Below, piece after piece: positions 8,941 through 17,045 of a stretch of DNA of 64,000 nt. The DNA is from Pseudomonadota bacterium (GTDB taxonomy: Bacteria; Pseudomonadota; Alphaproteobacteria; Azospirillales; Azospirillaceae). The stretch spans positions 1-64,000 of the forward strand of contig JAEYPE010000037.1 of assembly GCA_023411035.1 (NCBI GenBank), read 5' to 3'. The stretch's first letter is position 1, and each line of letters opens with the position of its first letter. The notes below the pieces were generated by a model. The model ran no database searches. It saw nothing but the letters and a program-made list of their open reading frames with translations, and was not told the DNA's origin. A program made the position numbers and the translations under genes.

Positions 8941-9035
8941 AGCGCTCGCGCCGGGGACGCCGTGCGAAGCGCGCCGCCCCCCAAGATCCAATGGTCACGA
9001 ACTGACGATCGGTCCAGAATTCGGGGGCTTTCTGC

Positions 9036-10136
9036 ATGAAACGTTTCGCTCTCAGCGTCATCGGTGCCGTCGCGGCGATTGCCATCGCCGGCCCGGCGCT
9101 GGCCCAGGCCAAGAAACCGGTCAACATCTACATCTGGAACGACTATCTGGGCGAATCGACGCTGGCCGACTTCACGAAGGCCACCGGTTACGACACCAAG
9201 GTGGACCTGTACGACAGCCTGGAACTGCTGGAGCAGAAGGTGCTGGTCGGCAAGTCGGGCTATGACGTGATCGTTCCCACCGCCGAGCCGACCCTGTCGC
9301 GCATGATCCAGGCGAAGGTCGTCGCCCCGCTCGACAAGGCGAAGATCCCGAACCTGAAGAACGTCGATCCGAAGGTTCTGAAGCTCCTTGAGAATTCCGA
9401 CCCCGGCAACAAGTTCGGCGTCCCCTACCTGGGCGGCACGGTCGGCATCGCCATCATCCCGGAGAAGATCAAGGCCGTCGCCCCCGACGTCCCGCTGGAC
9501 AGCTGGGACCTGATCTTCAATCCGGAGGTGGCGAAGAAGGTTTCGGCCTGCGGCATCACCGTGATGGATTCGGCGATCGACGTGATCCCGTCGGTGCTGA
9601 ACTATCTCGGTCTCGATCCGAACTCCGAGAAGAAGGAGGATCTGGAGAAGGTCGAGAAGACGCTGCTGGCGGTCCGCCCCTACATCAAGCAGTTCGTCAC
9701 CGGCCAGAACATCAACATCCTGGCGGGCGGCGACGCCTGCGTCGTCATGGCCTACAACGGCGACGCCATCCAGGGCGCCGCCCGCGCCGAGGAGGCCAAG
9801 AACGGCGTGAAGGTCGAATACATCACGCCGAAGGAAGGCGTGCAGGTCTGGTGGGACACGCTGGCCATTCCGGCGGACGCGCCGAACAAGGACGGCGCGC
9901 ACGCCTTCATCAACTTCGTCCTGGACCCGGCGAACACCGCGGCGATCTCCAACACGGTGAGCTACGCCAACGCCGTGCCGGCCTCCCTGGCTTCGGTTGA
10001 CGAGGGTGTGAAGTCCAACCCCGCCGTCTTCCTGCCGGAGAACAGCACCGTCAAGCTGTTCGCCCTGAAGTCGATCAAGCAGGCCACCGACCGCGCCCGC
10101 ACCCGTGTCTGGACCAAGGTGAAGACCGGCAAGTAA
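9036..10136 (+). CDS. potF: Putrescine-type ABC transporter periplasmic binding protein
   Basis: 366-aa periplasmic receptor. It begins with a clear Sec signal peptide (MKRFALSVIGAVAAIAIAGPALAQA), cleaved probably after ALA-Q-A near residue 24. The mature part starts VNIYIWNDYLGESTLADFTK, the PotD/PotF spermidine/putrescine-binding signature. GYDVIVPTAEPTLSRMIQ and YLGGTVGIAI blocks follow the family pattern. It delivers polyamine to the PotGHI membrane complex encoded just downstream. A stable hairpin in the 100-bp gap to potG may allow a higher level of the binding protein than of the membrane parts. Spermidine or another polyamine cannot be excluded as ligand. Confidence 0.93.
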   Translation: MKRFALSVIGAVAAIAIAGPALAQAKKPVNIYIWNDYLGESTLADFTKATGYDTKVDLYDSLELLEQKVLVGKSGYDVIVPTAEPTLSRMIQAKVVAPLDKAKIPNLKNVDPKVLKLLENSDPGNKFGVPYLGGTVGIAIIPEKIKAVAPDVPLDSWDLIFNPEVAKKVSACGITVMDSAIDVIPSVLNYLGLDPNSEKKEDLEKVEKTLLAVRPYIKQFVTGQNINILAGGDACVVMAYNGDAIQGAARAEEAKNGVKVEYITPKEGVQVWWDTLAIPADAPNKDGAHAFINFVLDPANTAAISNTVSYANAVPASLASVDEGVKSNPAVFLPENSTVKLFALKSIKQATDRARTRVWTKVKTGK

Positions 10137-10167
10137 GCGCGCCGCAAGCCGGCACATGCATGACACG

Positions 10168-10203
10168 CGCCCCGGTCGCTCCCTGTCGGGAACGGCCGGG
10201 GCG
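10168..10203 (+). terminator. Hairpin between potF and potG (attenuator or mRNA-stabilising stem)
   Basis: CGCCCCGG at 10168-10175 pairs with CCGGGGCG at 10196-10203, enclosing a 20-nt loop that can itself pair partly (TCGCTCCC / GGGA). Only a short pyrimidine stretch (TTCCC) follows, so it looks like a partial terminator or 3'-stabilising hairpin within the operon, not a full stop. Confidence 0.5.
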
Positions 10204-10236
10204 TTCCCATGAGAAGAGGACGCCGAGAGGAGCCGC

Positions 10237-11388
10237 ATGGCCGTCCAGCCGATCCGCAAGCCCACGCGCCTGGAACCCTGGCAGGACCCGGGGCAGACGC
10301 CCTATGTGCGAATCGACAAGGTGACCAAGACCTTCGGCGATTTCGTCGCCGTGGACGAGGTCAGCCTGTCCATCTACCGGGGGGAGTTCTTTGCCCTGTT
10401 GGGCGGCTCCGGGTCCGGCAAGACGACCCTGCTGCGCATGCTGGCCGGGTTCGAAACGCCGACCGAGGGGAAGATCTTCATCGACGGCGTCGATATGTCC
10501 GGCATCCCGCCCTATGAGCGGCCGGTCAACATGATGTTCCAGTCCTACGCCCTGTTCCCCCACATGACGGTGGAGCAGAACGTCGCCTTCGGCCTGAAGC
10601 AGGACGGCGTTCCAAAGGCGGAGATCGCGGAGCGGGTGGGGGCGATGCTCGATCTCGTGCAACTCGGCCGCTTCGCCAAGCGCAAGCCGCACCAGCTTTC
10701 CGGCGGCCAGAGGCAGCGCGTGGCGCTGGCCCGCTCGCTGGTCAAGCGGCCCAAGCTGCTGCTGCTGGACGAGCCGCTGGGCGCGCTGGACAAGCGGCTG
10801 CGCGAGCAGACCCAGTTCGAGCTGGTCAACATCCAGGAAAAGCTGGGCGTCACCTTCATCGTGGTCACCCACGACCAGGAGGAGGCGATGACCATGTCCT
10901 CGCGCATCGCCGTCATGAACCATGGCGTCATCGCGCAGACCGGCACGCCGACCGAAATCTACGAGTACCCGCAGTCGCGCTTCGTCGCGGAGTTCATCGG
11001 CTCCGTGAACATGTTCGAGGGCAGGGTAGTGGAGGACGAGGCCGACCATGTGCTGATCCGGTCGGAGGATGCCGGCTGCGATCTTTACATCAATCACGCG
11101 GTTTCGGTTCCCTCCGGCGCCACGGTGTCCGTGGCCGTCCGTCCGGAGAAGATCGCGCTGAGCAAGGAACCGCCGGCCAACCCCGGCGGGCGCAACGTCA
11201 CCACCGGGATCGTGCGGGAGATCGCCTATCTCGGCGACGTGTCGATCTATCTGGTGGAACTGAAGACGGGCAAGACGGTGCGCGTCACGGCGCCCAACGT
11301 GGTGCGGCGGACCGAGATGCCCATCACCTGGGACGACGAGGTGTATTTGAGCTGGCGTCCCTTCGCCGGGGTGGTGCTGACGCAATGA
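10237..11388 (+). CDS. potG: Putrescine-type ABC transporter ATP-binding protein
   Basis: 383-aa ATPase that energises polyamine import. Walker A (LGGSGSGKTTLLRML) is near residue 58, the Q-loop region MMFQSYALFPHMTVEQNV follows, then the signature LSGGQRQRVALARSL, Walker B (LLLLDEPLGALDKRL) and the switch histidine in VVTHDQEEAM. After about residue 250 a TOBE-type regulatory domain follows (VAVRPEKIAL). An N-terminal extension of about 25 residues before the nucleotide-binding domain is typical of PotG-like proteins. Its stop overlaps the potH start by 4 nt (ATGA), showing translational coupling. Confidence 0.94.
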   Translation: MAVQPIRKPTRLEPWQDPGQTPYVRIDKVTKTFGDFVAVDEVSLSIYRGEFFALLGGSGSGKTTLLRMLAGFETPTEGKIFIDGVDMSGIPPYERPVNMMFQSYALFPHMTVEQNVAFGLKQDGVPKAEIAERVGAMLDLVQLGRFAKRKPHQLSGGQRQRVALARSLVKRPKLLLLDEPLGALDKRLREQTQFELVNIQEKLGVTFIVVTHDQEEAMTMSSRIAVMNHGVIAQTGTPTEIYEYPQSRFVAEFIGSVNMFEGRVVEDEADHVLIRSEDAGCDLYINHAVSVPSGATVSVAVRPEKIALSKEPPANPGGRNVTTGIVREIAYLGDVSIYLVELKTGKTVRVTAPNVVRRTEMPITWDDEVYLSWRPFAGVVLTQ

Positions 11389-12308
11389 TCGACCTTCTGC
11401 GCCGGATCGGCCTGTGGGGGAGGGGGATGGTGCTTGCCATTCCCTACCTGTGGCTTCTGCTGTTCTTCCTGGTGCCCTTCCTGATCGTCTTCGGCATCAG
11501 CCTGTCGGAGGCGATGCTGGCGCAGCCGCCCTATGCGCCGCTGATCGAATGGCTGGTGGACGAGGACGCGGGCACGACCAAGCTCCAGGTTCTGCTGAAC
11601 CTGTCCAACTATCTGCGGCTGGGCGGGGACGACCTGTACATCCTGGCCTATCTGAATTCGGTGAAGATCGCGCTGGTCACCACCGTCTGCTGCCTGCTGC
11701 TGGGCTATCCCATGGCCTACGCCATCGCCAAGGCGGAGCCGGCCAAGCGCGGGCCGCTGATGATGCTGGTCATCCTGCCCTTCTGGACCAGCTTCCTGAT
11801 CCGGATCTACGCCTGGATCGGAATCCTGAAGGCCAACGGGGTGGTGGACAACCTGCTGCAATGGACCGGCCTGACGACGGAGCCGTTCGAACTGCTCTAC
11901 TCGGACTGGGCCGTCTACATCGGCATGACCTACTGCTATCTGCCCTTCATGGTGCTGCCGCTTTACGCGACGTTGGAGAAGCTCGATCCGACCTTGCTGG
12001 AAGCGGCGGCGGATCTCGGCTGCCGGCCCTGGAAGGCGTTCCTGACGGTGACGCTGCCGCTGTCGCTGCCGGGCATCATCGCCGGGTCGCTTCTGGTCTT
12101 CATTCCCTCGGTCGGCGAGTTCGTGACGCCGGAACTGCTCGGCGGTCCCGACACGCTGATGATCGGGCGCGTGCTGTGGAACGAGTTCTTCGCCAACCGC
12201 GACTGGCCCGTCGCCTCGGCGGTGGCCATCGCGCTGCTGCTGTTCCTGGTTGTGCCGATCATGGTCTTCCAGCATGTCCAGGGGCGCCAGACGGAGGCGG
12301 GGCGATGA
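11385..12308 (+). CDS. potH: Putrescine-type ABC transporter permease
   Basis: 307-aa inner-membrane permease with about six transmembrane helices, the first being LAIPYLWLLLFFLVPFLIVFGISL. The cytoplasmic EAA loop that docks with the ATPase is visible as LLEAAADLGCRPWKAFLTVTLPLSLPGI near residue 210. The start codon overlaps the potG stop and its own stop overlaps the potI start (ATGA both times), so potG, potH and potI form a tightly coupled unit. Assignment as PotH rests on gene order and the YPMAYAIAKAEP block. Confidence 0.93.
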   Translation: MIDLLRRIGLWGRGMVLAIPYLWLLLFFLVPFLIVFGISLSEAMLAQPPYAPLIEWLVDEDAGTTKLQVLLNLSNYLRLGGDDLYILAYLNSVKIALVTTVCCLLLGYPMAYAIAKAEPAKRGPLMMLVILPFWTSFLIRIYAWIGILKANGVVDNLLQWTGLTTEPFELLYSDWAVYIGMTYCYLPFMVLPLYATLEKLDPTLLEAAADLGCRPWKAFLTVTLPLSLPGIIAGSLLVFIPSVGEFVTPELLGGPDTLMIGRVLWNEFFANRDWPVASAVAIALLLFLVVPIMVFQHVQGRQTEAGR

Positions 12309-13138
12309 AGCAAATGGGAAAACTGGCCTGGGCGCTGTGGTTCGGCTACGCGTTCCTGTACGTGCCGATCGCGTTGCTGATCCTGTACTCCTTCAACGAA
12401 TCGCGGCTGGTCACGGTCTGGGGCGGCTTCTCCACCAAGTGGTACGCGGAGTTGTTGCAGAACGACCAGCTCCTGGGTGCCGCCTGGCTGTCGCTGAAGG
12501 TGGCGGCGATGTCGGCGACCGCATCGGTGGTTCTGGGCACCATCGCCGGTCTGGCGCTGGCGCGCTTCGGGCGGTTCCGCGGGCGCACGCTGTTCGGCGG
12601 CATGATCACCGCACCGCTCGTCATGCCGGAGGTCATCACCGGCCTGTCGCTGCTTCTGCTGTTCGTGGCGCTGGAACAGGCCATCGGCTGGCCGGACGGG
12701 CGGGGCATGACGACGATCACCATCGCCCACACCACCTTCACCATGGCCTATGTGGCGGTCATCATCCAGTCGCGCCTCGTCAGCCTGGATGAGAGCCTGG
12801 AGGAGGCGGCGATGGATCTCGGCGCCCGCCCGGCCAAGGTGTTTTTCGTGATCACCTTGCCGATCATCGCCCCGGCCATCGTGTCGGGCTGGCTGCTGGC
12901 CTTCACCCTGTCGCTGGACGATGTGGTGGTCGCCAGCTTCGTGTCGGGACCCGGCTCCACCACGTTGCCGATGGTCATCTTCTCCAGCGTGAAGTTCGGC
13001 ATCAGCCCGCAGATCAACGCGCTGGCGACTTTGATGATGGTGGTGGTCGCAACGGGAATCTTCATCGCCAGTCTGGTCATGGCTCGGCAGGAACGACAGA
13101 GGAAGCGGGACGAGCAAATGGCGGTGCAGGGGGGCTGA
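12305..13138 (+). CDS. potI: Putrescine-type ABC transporter permease
   Basis: 277-aa second permease of the polyamine importer. The first helix is ALWFGYAFLYVPIALLILYSF, with YSFNESRLVTVWGGFSTKWY immediately after, a PotI/PotC hallmark. The EAA loop is SLEEAAMDLGARPAKVFFVITLP near residue 170, and a further conserved stretch is FTLSLDDVVVASFVSGPGSTTLPM. The start ATG 12305 overlaps the potH stop by 4 nt. The C-terminus is charged and cytoplasmic. This is the last gene of the potFGHI unit; a 411-bp gap separates it from aguA. Confidence 0.93.
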   Translation: MKQMGKLAWALWFGYAFLYVPIALLILYSFNESRLVTVWGGFSTKWYAELLQNDQLLGAAWLSLKVAAMSATASVVLGTIAGLALARFGRFRGRTLFGGMITAPLVMPEVITGLSLLLLFVALEQAIGWPDGRGMTTITIAHTTFTMAYVAVIIQSRLVSLDESLEEAAMDLGARPAKVFFVITLPIIAPAIVSGWLLAFTLSLDDVVVASFVSGPGSTTLPMVIFSSVKFGISPQINALATLMMVVVATGIFIASLVMARQERQRKRDEQMAVQGG

Positions 13139-13549
13139 AAAAGGCGCTGATCCCCCAGGTTACCCCGGAATTTCGCCACATAGGGGCCATGCCTAAGGCC
13201 GCAGACGGCGGGGGTGGCCGTTCGCTGTTGCATTTGCTATTATGCAGGCATCTGCAACAGCGAATGAGGCCGTATCATGCGTGCGCTCTTATGGTTCCCG
13301 ATGCTTCGTCTTGGTTTTTCGTTGCCTTTTTCGGCGCCTGTGCGCCGCTATTCGGATCGCCCGCCCTCCCGCCATTGAGCGGTCGAGCGCGTAGCCCTTC
13401 CGGGCGCTTCGGTGGCCCCTGATGGTGGCCGTTGCCAAATCCTCCGCTCCGTGGTTAGGGTGACCGTGGGTCCCGGGTGACGCCGTGACGACCCGCTTCG
13501 GCCACGCACAAGAGCCGGGCTTTTCAGGGATTTGGCAGGAGATTCAAAA
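13139..13549 (+). other. Intergenic region upstream of agmatine deiminase, with perfect inverted repeat
   Basis: 411 bases without a convincing gene; a 77-aa frame at 13189-13422 has no sensible composition or ribosome site. The notable element is a perfect 12-bp inverted repeat at 13221-13264. The region must contain the promoter of aguA, but I see no clean -35/-10 pair. Confidence 0.6.
13221..13264. repeat. Perfect 12-bp inverted repeat with 20-nt spacer
   Basis: TTCGCTGTTGCA at 13221-13232 is the exact complement of TGCAACAGCGAA at 13253-13264. The spacer contains a smaller ATGC-AG-GCAT palindrome. There is no T run on either side, so a terminator is unlikely; an operator or a structured leader RNA is more plausible. 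Confidence 0.7.
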
Positions 13550-14566
13550 ATGACGACACCGGCGGCGGAAGGCTTCACCATGCCGGGCGAATGGGAACGG
13601 CACACACGCTGCTGGATGGCGTGGCCGTGCCGGCCCGAGACGTGGCCCGATGGGGCCTTCGACGCCGCTACCGCCGCCTACACCGACGTCGCGCGCGCCA
13701 TCAGCCGGTTCGAACCGGTGACCATGGTTTGCGACCCCGCCGATGTCGCCGACGCCTCTCTGGCCTGCGGGCCGGGCGTCGAGATACTGCCCTTGCCCAT
13801 CAGCGATTCCTGGATTCGGGACACCGGCCCCAGCTTCGTCACCGATGGGAAAGGGCGGTTGGCGGGAATCCATTGGCGTTTCAACGCCTGGGGCGGCAAT
13901 TACCCGGACTGTGCCAAGGACCAGCAGGTCGGGCGCCTGATGCTGGAGCATCTGGGCCTGCGCCGCTTCGGAGCCCCCCTGGTGATGGAGGGCGGCTCCT
14001 TCCATGTGGACGGGGAGGGGACCCTGCTGACGACCGAGCAGTGCCTGCTGAACCCGAACCGCAATCCGAATCTCGGCAAGGCGGAGATCGAAGAGCTTTT
14101 GAAAGAGCATCTCGGCATCTCCGCGGTCATCTGGCTGGGCGAGGGCTATCAGGACGATGAGACGGACGGTCACATCGACGAGATCGCCCTGTTCGTAAAG
14201 CCCGGAGTGGTCATGGCGATCACCACCGACGATCCCGGCGACGCCAATTTCAAGGCGTTCCAGGACAATCTGGACCGGCTGAAGCGCGCCCGCGACGCCC
14301 AGGGGCGGGAACTGGAGGTCATTCCGGTCCGCCAGCCGGCGCGGCGCGACGAAAACGGCGTGCGGCTGACCCTGTCCTATACCAACCTTTATATCGCCAA
14401 CGGCGGTATCGTCATGCCGGCCTTCGAGGACTCCGCGGACGACGAGGCTTTCCGCATCGTGCGCCGAGCCTTCCCCGACCGTGAGGTGGTTCAGATTCCG
14501 GCGCTCGACATCGTGCGCGGCGGCGGCGGCATCCACTGCATTACCCAACAGCAGCCGGCGGTTTGA
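13550..14566 (+). CDS. aguA: Agmatine deiminase
   Basis: 338-aa enzyme of the guanidine-modifying (peptidylarginine deiminase-like) superfamily. It hydrolyses agmatine to N-carbamoylputrescine and ammonia. Family blocks are MPGEWERHTRCWMAWPCRPETW at the N-terminus, SWIRDTGPSFV, WGGNYPDCAKDQ, MEGGSFHVDGEGTLLTTEQCLLNPNRNP, DDETDGHIDE and the C-terminal catalytic cysteine in GGGGIHCITQQQP. AGGAGA eight bases upstream of ATG 13550 fixes the start. It follows the polyamine importer on the same strand but has its own long leader. N-carbamoylputrescine amidase (AguB), the usual next enzyme, is not next to it. Confidence 0.95.
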   Translation: MTTPAAEGFTMPGEWERHTRCWMAWPCRPETWPDGAFDAATAAYTDVARAISRFEPVTMVCDPADVADASLACGPGVEILPLPISDSWIRDTGPSFVTDGKGRLAGIHWRFNAWGGNYPDCAKDQQVGRLMLEHLGLRRFGAPLVMEGGSFHVDGEGTLLTTEQCLLNPNRNPNLGKAEIEELLKEHLGISAVIWLGEGYQDDETDGHIDEIALFVKPGVVMAITTDDPGDANFKAFQDNLDRLKRARDAQGRELEVIPVRQPARRDENGVRLTLSYTNLYIANGGIVMPAFEDSADDEAFRIVRRAFPDREVVQIPALDIVRGGGGIHCITQQQPAV

Positions 14567-14692
14567 CGGCGCCGACAATGCTCCTCAAGGATTGCGGGAG
14601 AAAGCGAAGGTGCCCGGCGCCTTCGCTCCGGAAGCGGCACCCGCGTCGATTCGAATCTTGAATTGGCAGCTGCATGAGCGCATCTTCTTAAT

Positions 14693-14992
14693 ATGCAGTT
14701 AAATCCGCTCAACCTGCCCCCGATGGCAAAGCCGCAGCCGCCGATCACACCGGCGATGCAAATGGCTTTGTCGCCCGCGGTTCAGGCGGCGCAGCAGACA
14801 ACTCCCACCATCCGCACCCAGACGGTCCAGGCGCCCCAGGCGGTCGGCAAGACGGAGCAGACGCGGGAGACACGCAACGCGACCCAGTCGGGGCAGGCGG
14901 TGGACACTCAGGCAGCAGCGGTTCAGGCCCGGACCAATGGCACCGGCTATGGCCGCAAGCAGCGCGGCTCGCTTCTGGACGTCAGCGTCTGA
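14693..14992 (+). CDS. Small Gln/Thr/Ala-rich protein of unknown function
   Basis: 99-aa reading frame beginning MQLNPLNLPPMAKPQPPITP, low in bulky hydrophobics and rich in Gln, Thr, Ala and Pro, so probably disordered. It ends in a short basic/hydrophobic tail (GRKQRGSLLDVSV) of a kind found at the end of several small alphaproteobacterial proteins. No ribosome-binding site is clear before ATG 14693; ATG 14723 is an alternative. It sits alone between aguA and a PP2C phosphatase, both on the same strand. Function unknown; reality of the gene is likely but not certain. Confidence 0.5.
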   Translation: MQLNPLNLPPMAKPQPPITPAMQMALSPAVQAAQQTTPTIRTQTVQAPQAVGKTEQTRETRNATQSGQAVDTQAAAVQARTNGTGYGRKQRGSLLDVSV

Positions 14993-15132
14993 GGCGTTTT
15001 GCGCGTCCTTTCCCGCTGTTCAATGTGCGGTCTCTCGGCCATTATCCTGCGTGAAAGCCGCGGCGGTTTTTCGCGTTGCCGAAGGCTTTTGCCGGCAAGC
15101 TGGCTCGGCAGTAACGCGCTGGAGCTGTTCGC

Positions 15133-15933
15133 GTGATGCAGTCCGCCATAATCGACATGATCGCTGCCGGCCAAACGGATGTGGGCCGGGTCCGTTCGCG
15201 CAACGAGGATTTCTTCCACCTCGATCCGGCGCGGGGATTGGCTGTCGTTTGCGACGGGATGGGCGGCCACGCCGGTGGCGATGTCGCCAGCCGCACTGCG
15301 GTGGAGGCGGTGGCCGCCGTCATCGCCGCCCCTGACCGAGCCGAGGCCAACGGGAAGTCTCCGACCGTGGCGGAGGAGGAGAGGGCGGTGGCGGATGCCG
15401 CATCGCTGGCCCGTTCCGCCGTGGTGGCCGCCAACCGCCGCATCCAAGCCTTGAACCGGCAGCGTGGATTTGCCGAAGGGCGGGGTATGGGGACCACGCT
15501 GGTGGGGCTCTGGCGGGTGCCGGGAACCGGGCGCATGGTGGTCTTCCATGCGGGGGACAGCCGGCTGTACCGCCTGCGCGACGGCGAATTGCGGCTGATG
15601 ACGCACGATCACAGCCTCTATCAACTCTGGCTGGACAACGGACGCCGTGGGCCGGCTCCCAATCGCAACATCATCGTGCGCGCGCTCGGCACCGGAGATC
15701 AGTTGGAGCCCGACATTGCCGTCCATGATCTTGCGCCGGACGACCTTTACCTTTTGTGTTCGGACGGGTTGACGGGCATCGTGCCGGAGGGCGTGATCCA
15801 GCGGATTCTAACCCAGCAACCGCCGCCCACAGCCGAAGACGCCTGCGCCCGGCTGATCGATCTTGCCAACGGGGCGGGTGGGCCGGACAACATCACAGTC
15901 GTTCTTGCCCGATTCGTTCTTCTTCCGGCCTGA
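15133..15933 (+). CDS. PP2C-family protein serine/threonine phosphatase
   Basis: 266-aa PPM/PP2C phosphatase of the short bacterial PrpC/Stp type. All core motifs are present: the first metal motif in VRSRNEDFFHLD, VVCDGMGGHAGGDVAS near residue 38, GRGMGTTLVGLW, VFHAGDSRLYRLRDGEL, LLCSDGLTGIVPE and the C-terminal GPDNITVV. These supply the aspartates that hold two Mn/Mg ions. No signal peptide or membrane helix is seen, so it acts in the cytoplasm. GTG 15133 has GGAG eight bases upstream; ATG 15136 is next. It converges with the DUF4384-type gene with a 13-bp gap. No cognate kinase is visible in the window. Confidence 0.93.
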   Translation: MMQSAIIDMIAAGQTDVGRVRSRNEDFFHLDPARGLAVVCDGMGGHAGGDVASRTAVEAVAAVIAAPDRAEANGKSPTVAEEERAVADAASLARSAVVAANRRIQALNRQRGFAEGRGMGTTLVGLWRVPGTGRMVVFHAGDSRLYRLRDGELRLMTHDHSLYQLWLDNGRRGPAPNRNIIVRALGTGDQLEPDIAVHDLAPDDLYLLCSDGLTGIVPEGVIQRILTQQPPPTAEDACARLIDLANGAGGPDNITVVLARFVLLPA

Positions 15934-15946
15934 CCAAAGCGACCGG

Positions 15947-16807
15947 TCAGGGCGCCCTGGTTTTCAGAAAGCGCGCTGTGGCCAAGGTGGCCGGCGCGGC
16001 GCCGTCCAGCGCCTGTTTCAACGCGGGCAGATAAGACGCTGCCGATTCGGCTTCAGGCCGGGGGGACGCAAACAACGGCGCGGGGCTTGCGATCACGGTG
16101 ATCAGTTCATGACCGAACGGTGGTCCGATGGTCCAGAACCGCCCACCGCCGCCGCGCTCTCCCAGCCGGCGGACCGCGCCGGAGACAACCCGGCTGCCGG
16201 TTTCCAGAGGATTGGGCAACAGATGGATCACGTTGCCGTCCGATGTGAAATAATCCACTTGAAGATGGGCTGGGAAATCCGGGGCTGTTATGTCGAACAC
16301 CAAATCCTGACCGCCCTTGAGCAGCGTTTCCTCGGGCGGCTTGAAGCGGATGGTCAAGGGCACCGGCGCGCTGGCATTGGCGGTCCGGAGCGAACCGATC
16401 AGGGTCAGCGGCTCGCATAGGGCAGGGGAAGCCCGCTCGATATCGACGGCGGGGCGATGTCCCACGACGTACTCCTGGGCGAGCAGCACAAGACTGTCAG
16501 GATTGGTGTCGCCCGCCGACATGCCGGAAATGGCCACCCTCTGGTCCTTGCCGATCGCAACGTCCAACTCGGCGCAGTGGAACTCCGACAAGGCCGCACG
16601 CAGGGCGGACAGGTCCGGTACGGCGGGCATGGAGGGAACCGGTGGATCATCTGTCGCGGGGGGCGACGCGGGGAGCGATTGTGCGGGAATATCTTGGCTT
16701 CCGGTGGAATCGGATGTTGCCGCTGCCGCTGCATGGCCATGCAAGACGGTCGCGGCCCCGATAACGGCAGCAAGCCACCATATCCTCAGCGCGTGCTCGT
16801 CCTTCAC
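15947..16807 (-). CDS. Exported protein with DUF4384-like domain
   Basis: 286-aa predicted exported protein. The proposed GTG start at 16807 gives MKDEHALRIWWLAAVIGAAT, a positively tipped hydrophobic signal that ends in an Ala-rich cleavage region. An in-frame TTG at 16900 would add 31 unremarkable residues. After a Pro/Ser-rich linker, a middle segment (LDVAIGKDQRVAISGM) may be a BON-like or beta-rich piece. Residues 170-260 match the DUF4384 pattern: a polar strand pair, YFTSDGNVIHLLPNPLE, then PPFGHELITVIASPAPLF. DUF4384 domains are often found in envelope or signalling proteins next to Ser/Thr phosphorylation genes, and here a PP2C gene converges on it. Exact role unknown. Confidence 0.72.
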   Translation of the reverse strand: MKDEHALRIWWLAAVIGAATVLHGHAAAAATSDSTGSQDIPAQSLPASPPATDDPPVPSMPAVPDLSALRAALSEFHCAELDVAIGKDQRVAISGMSAGDTNPDSLVLLAQEYVVGHRPAVDIERASPALCEPLTLIGSLRTANASAPVPLTIRFKPPEETLLKGGQDLVFDITAPDFPAHLQVDYFTSDGNVIHLLPNPLETGSRVVSGAVRRLGERGGGGRFWTIGPPFGHELITVIASPAPLFASPRPEAESAASYLPALKQALDGAAPATLATARFLKTRAP

Positions 16808-16900
16808 CGTAACCTGTCCGTTGGGTATAGCTGTGGTTTTAAGTAGCGTGCATTCCTGGCGCCGCCAAGGGTGCGGATAGAGCGTCGCGTCGTGCGGCAA

Positions 16901-17045
16901 AGCAATATCATATAATCAATATTATGGAAAATAATGCTAAAAAGAAGCGAGCAGGGCACCAAACCGTCCCTTCCTGCGTTCCGGTCGATGGACTATCGTC
17001 GCGGTTCGATCCCGTGTCCATTTCCTTCGATGAAGGCTGCGCCTT
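16901..17045. promoter_or_regulatory. AT-rich divergent promoter region
   Basis: The stretch 16901-16950 is strikingly AT-rich for this chromosome and contains a perfect TATAAT at 16911-16916 as well as several TAAT/ATTA motifs readable on both strands. It lies between two divergent genes for exported proteins and probably carries both promoters. No convincing -35 box could be paired with the TATAAT. Confidence 0.45.

Noticed and set aside
13189..13422. 77-aa frame in the potI-aguA gap
   Set aside because: No ribosome-binding site, random composition, and it spans the inverted repeat.
14603..14627. Hairpin after aguA (AGCGAAGG / CCTTCGCT) as terminator
   Set aside because: The 8-bp stem has no T run and a 9-nt loop; it could contribute to termination but is too weak to call.
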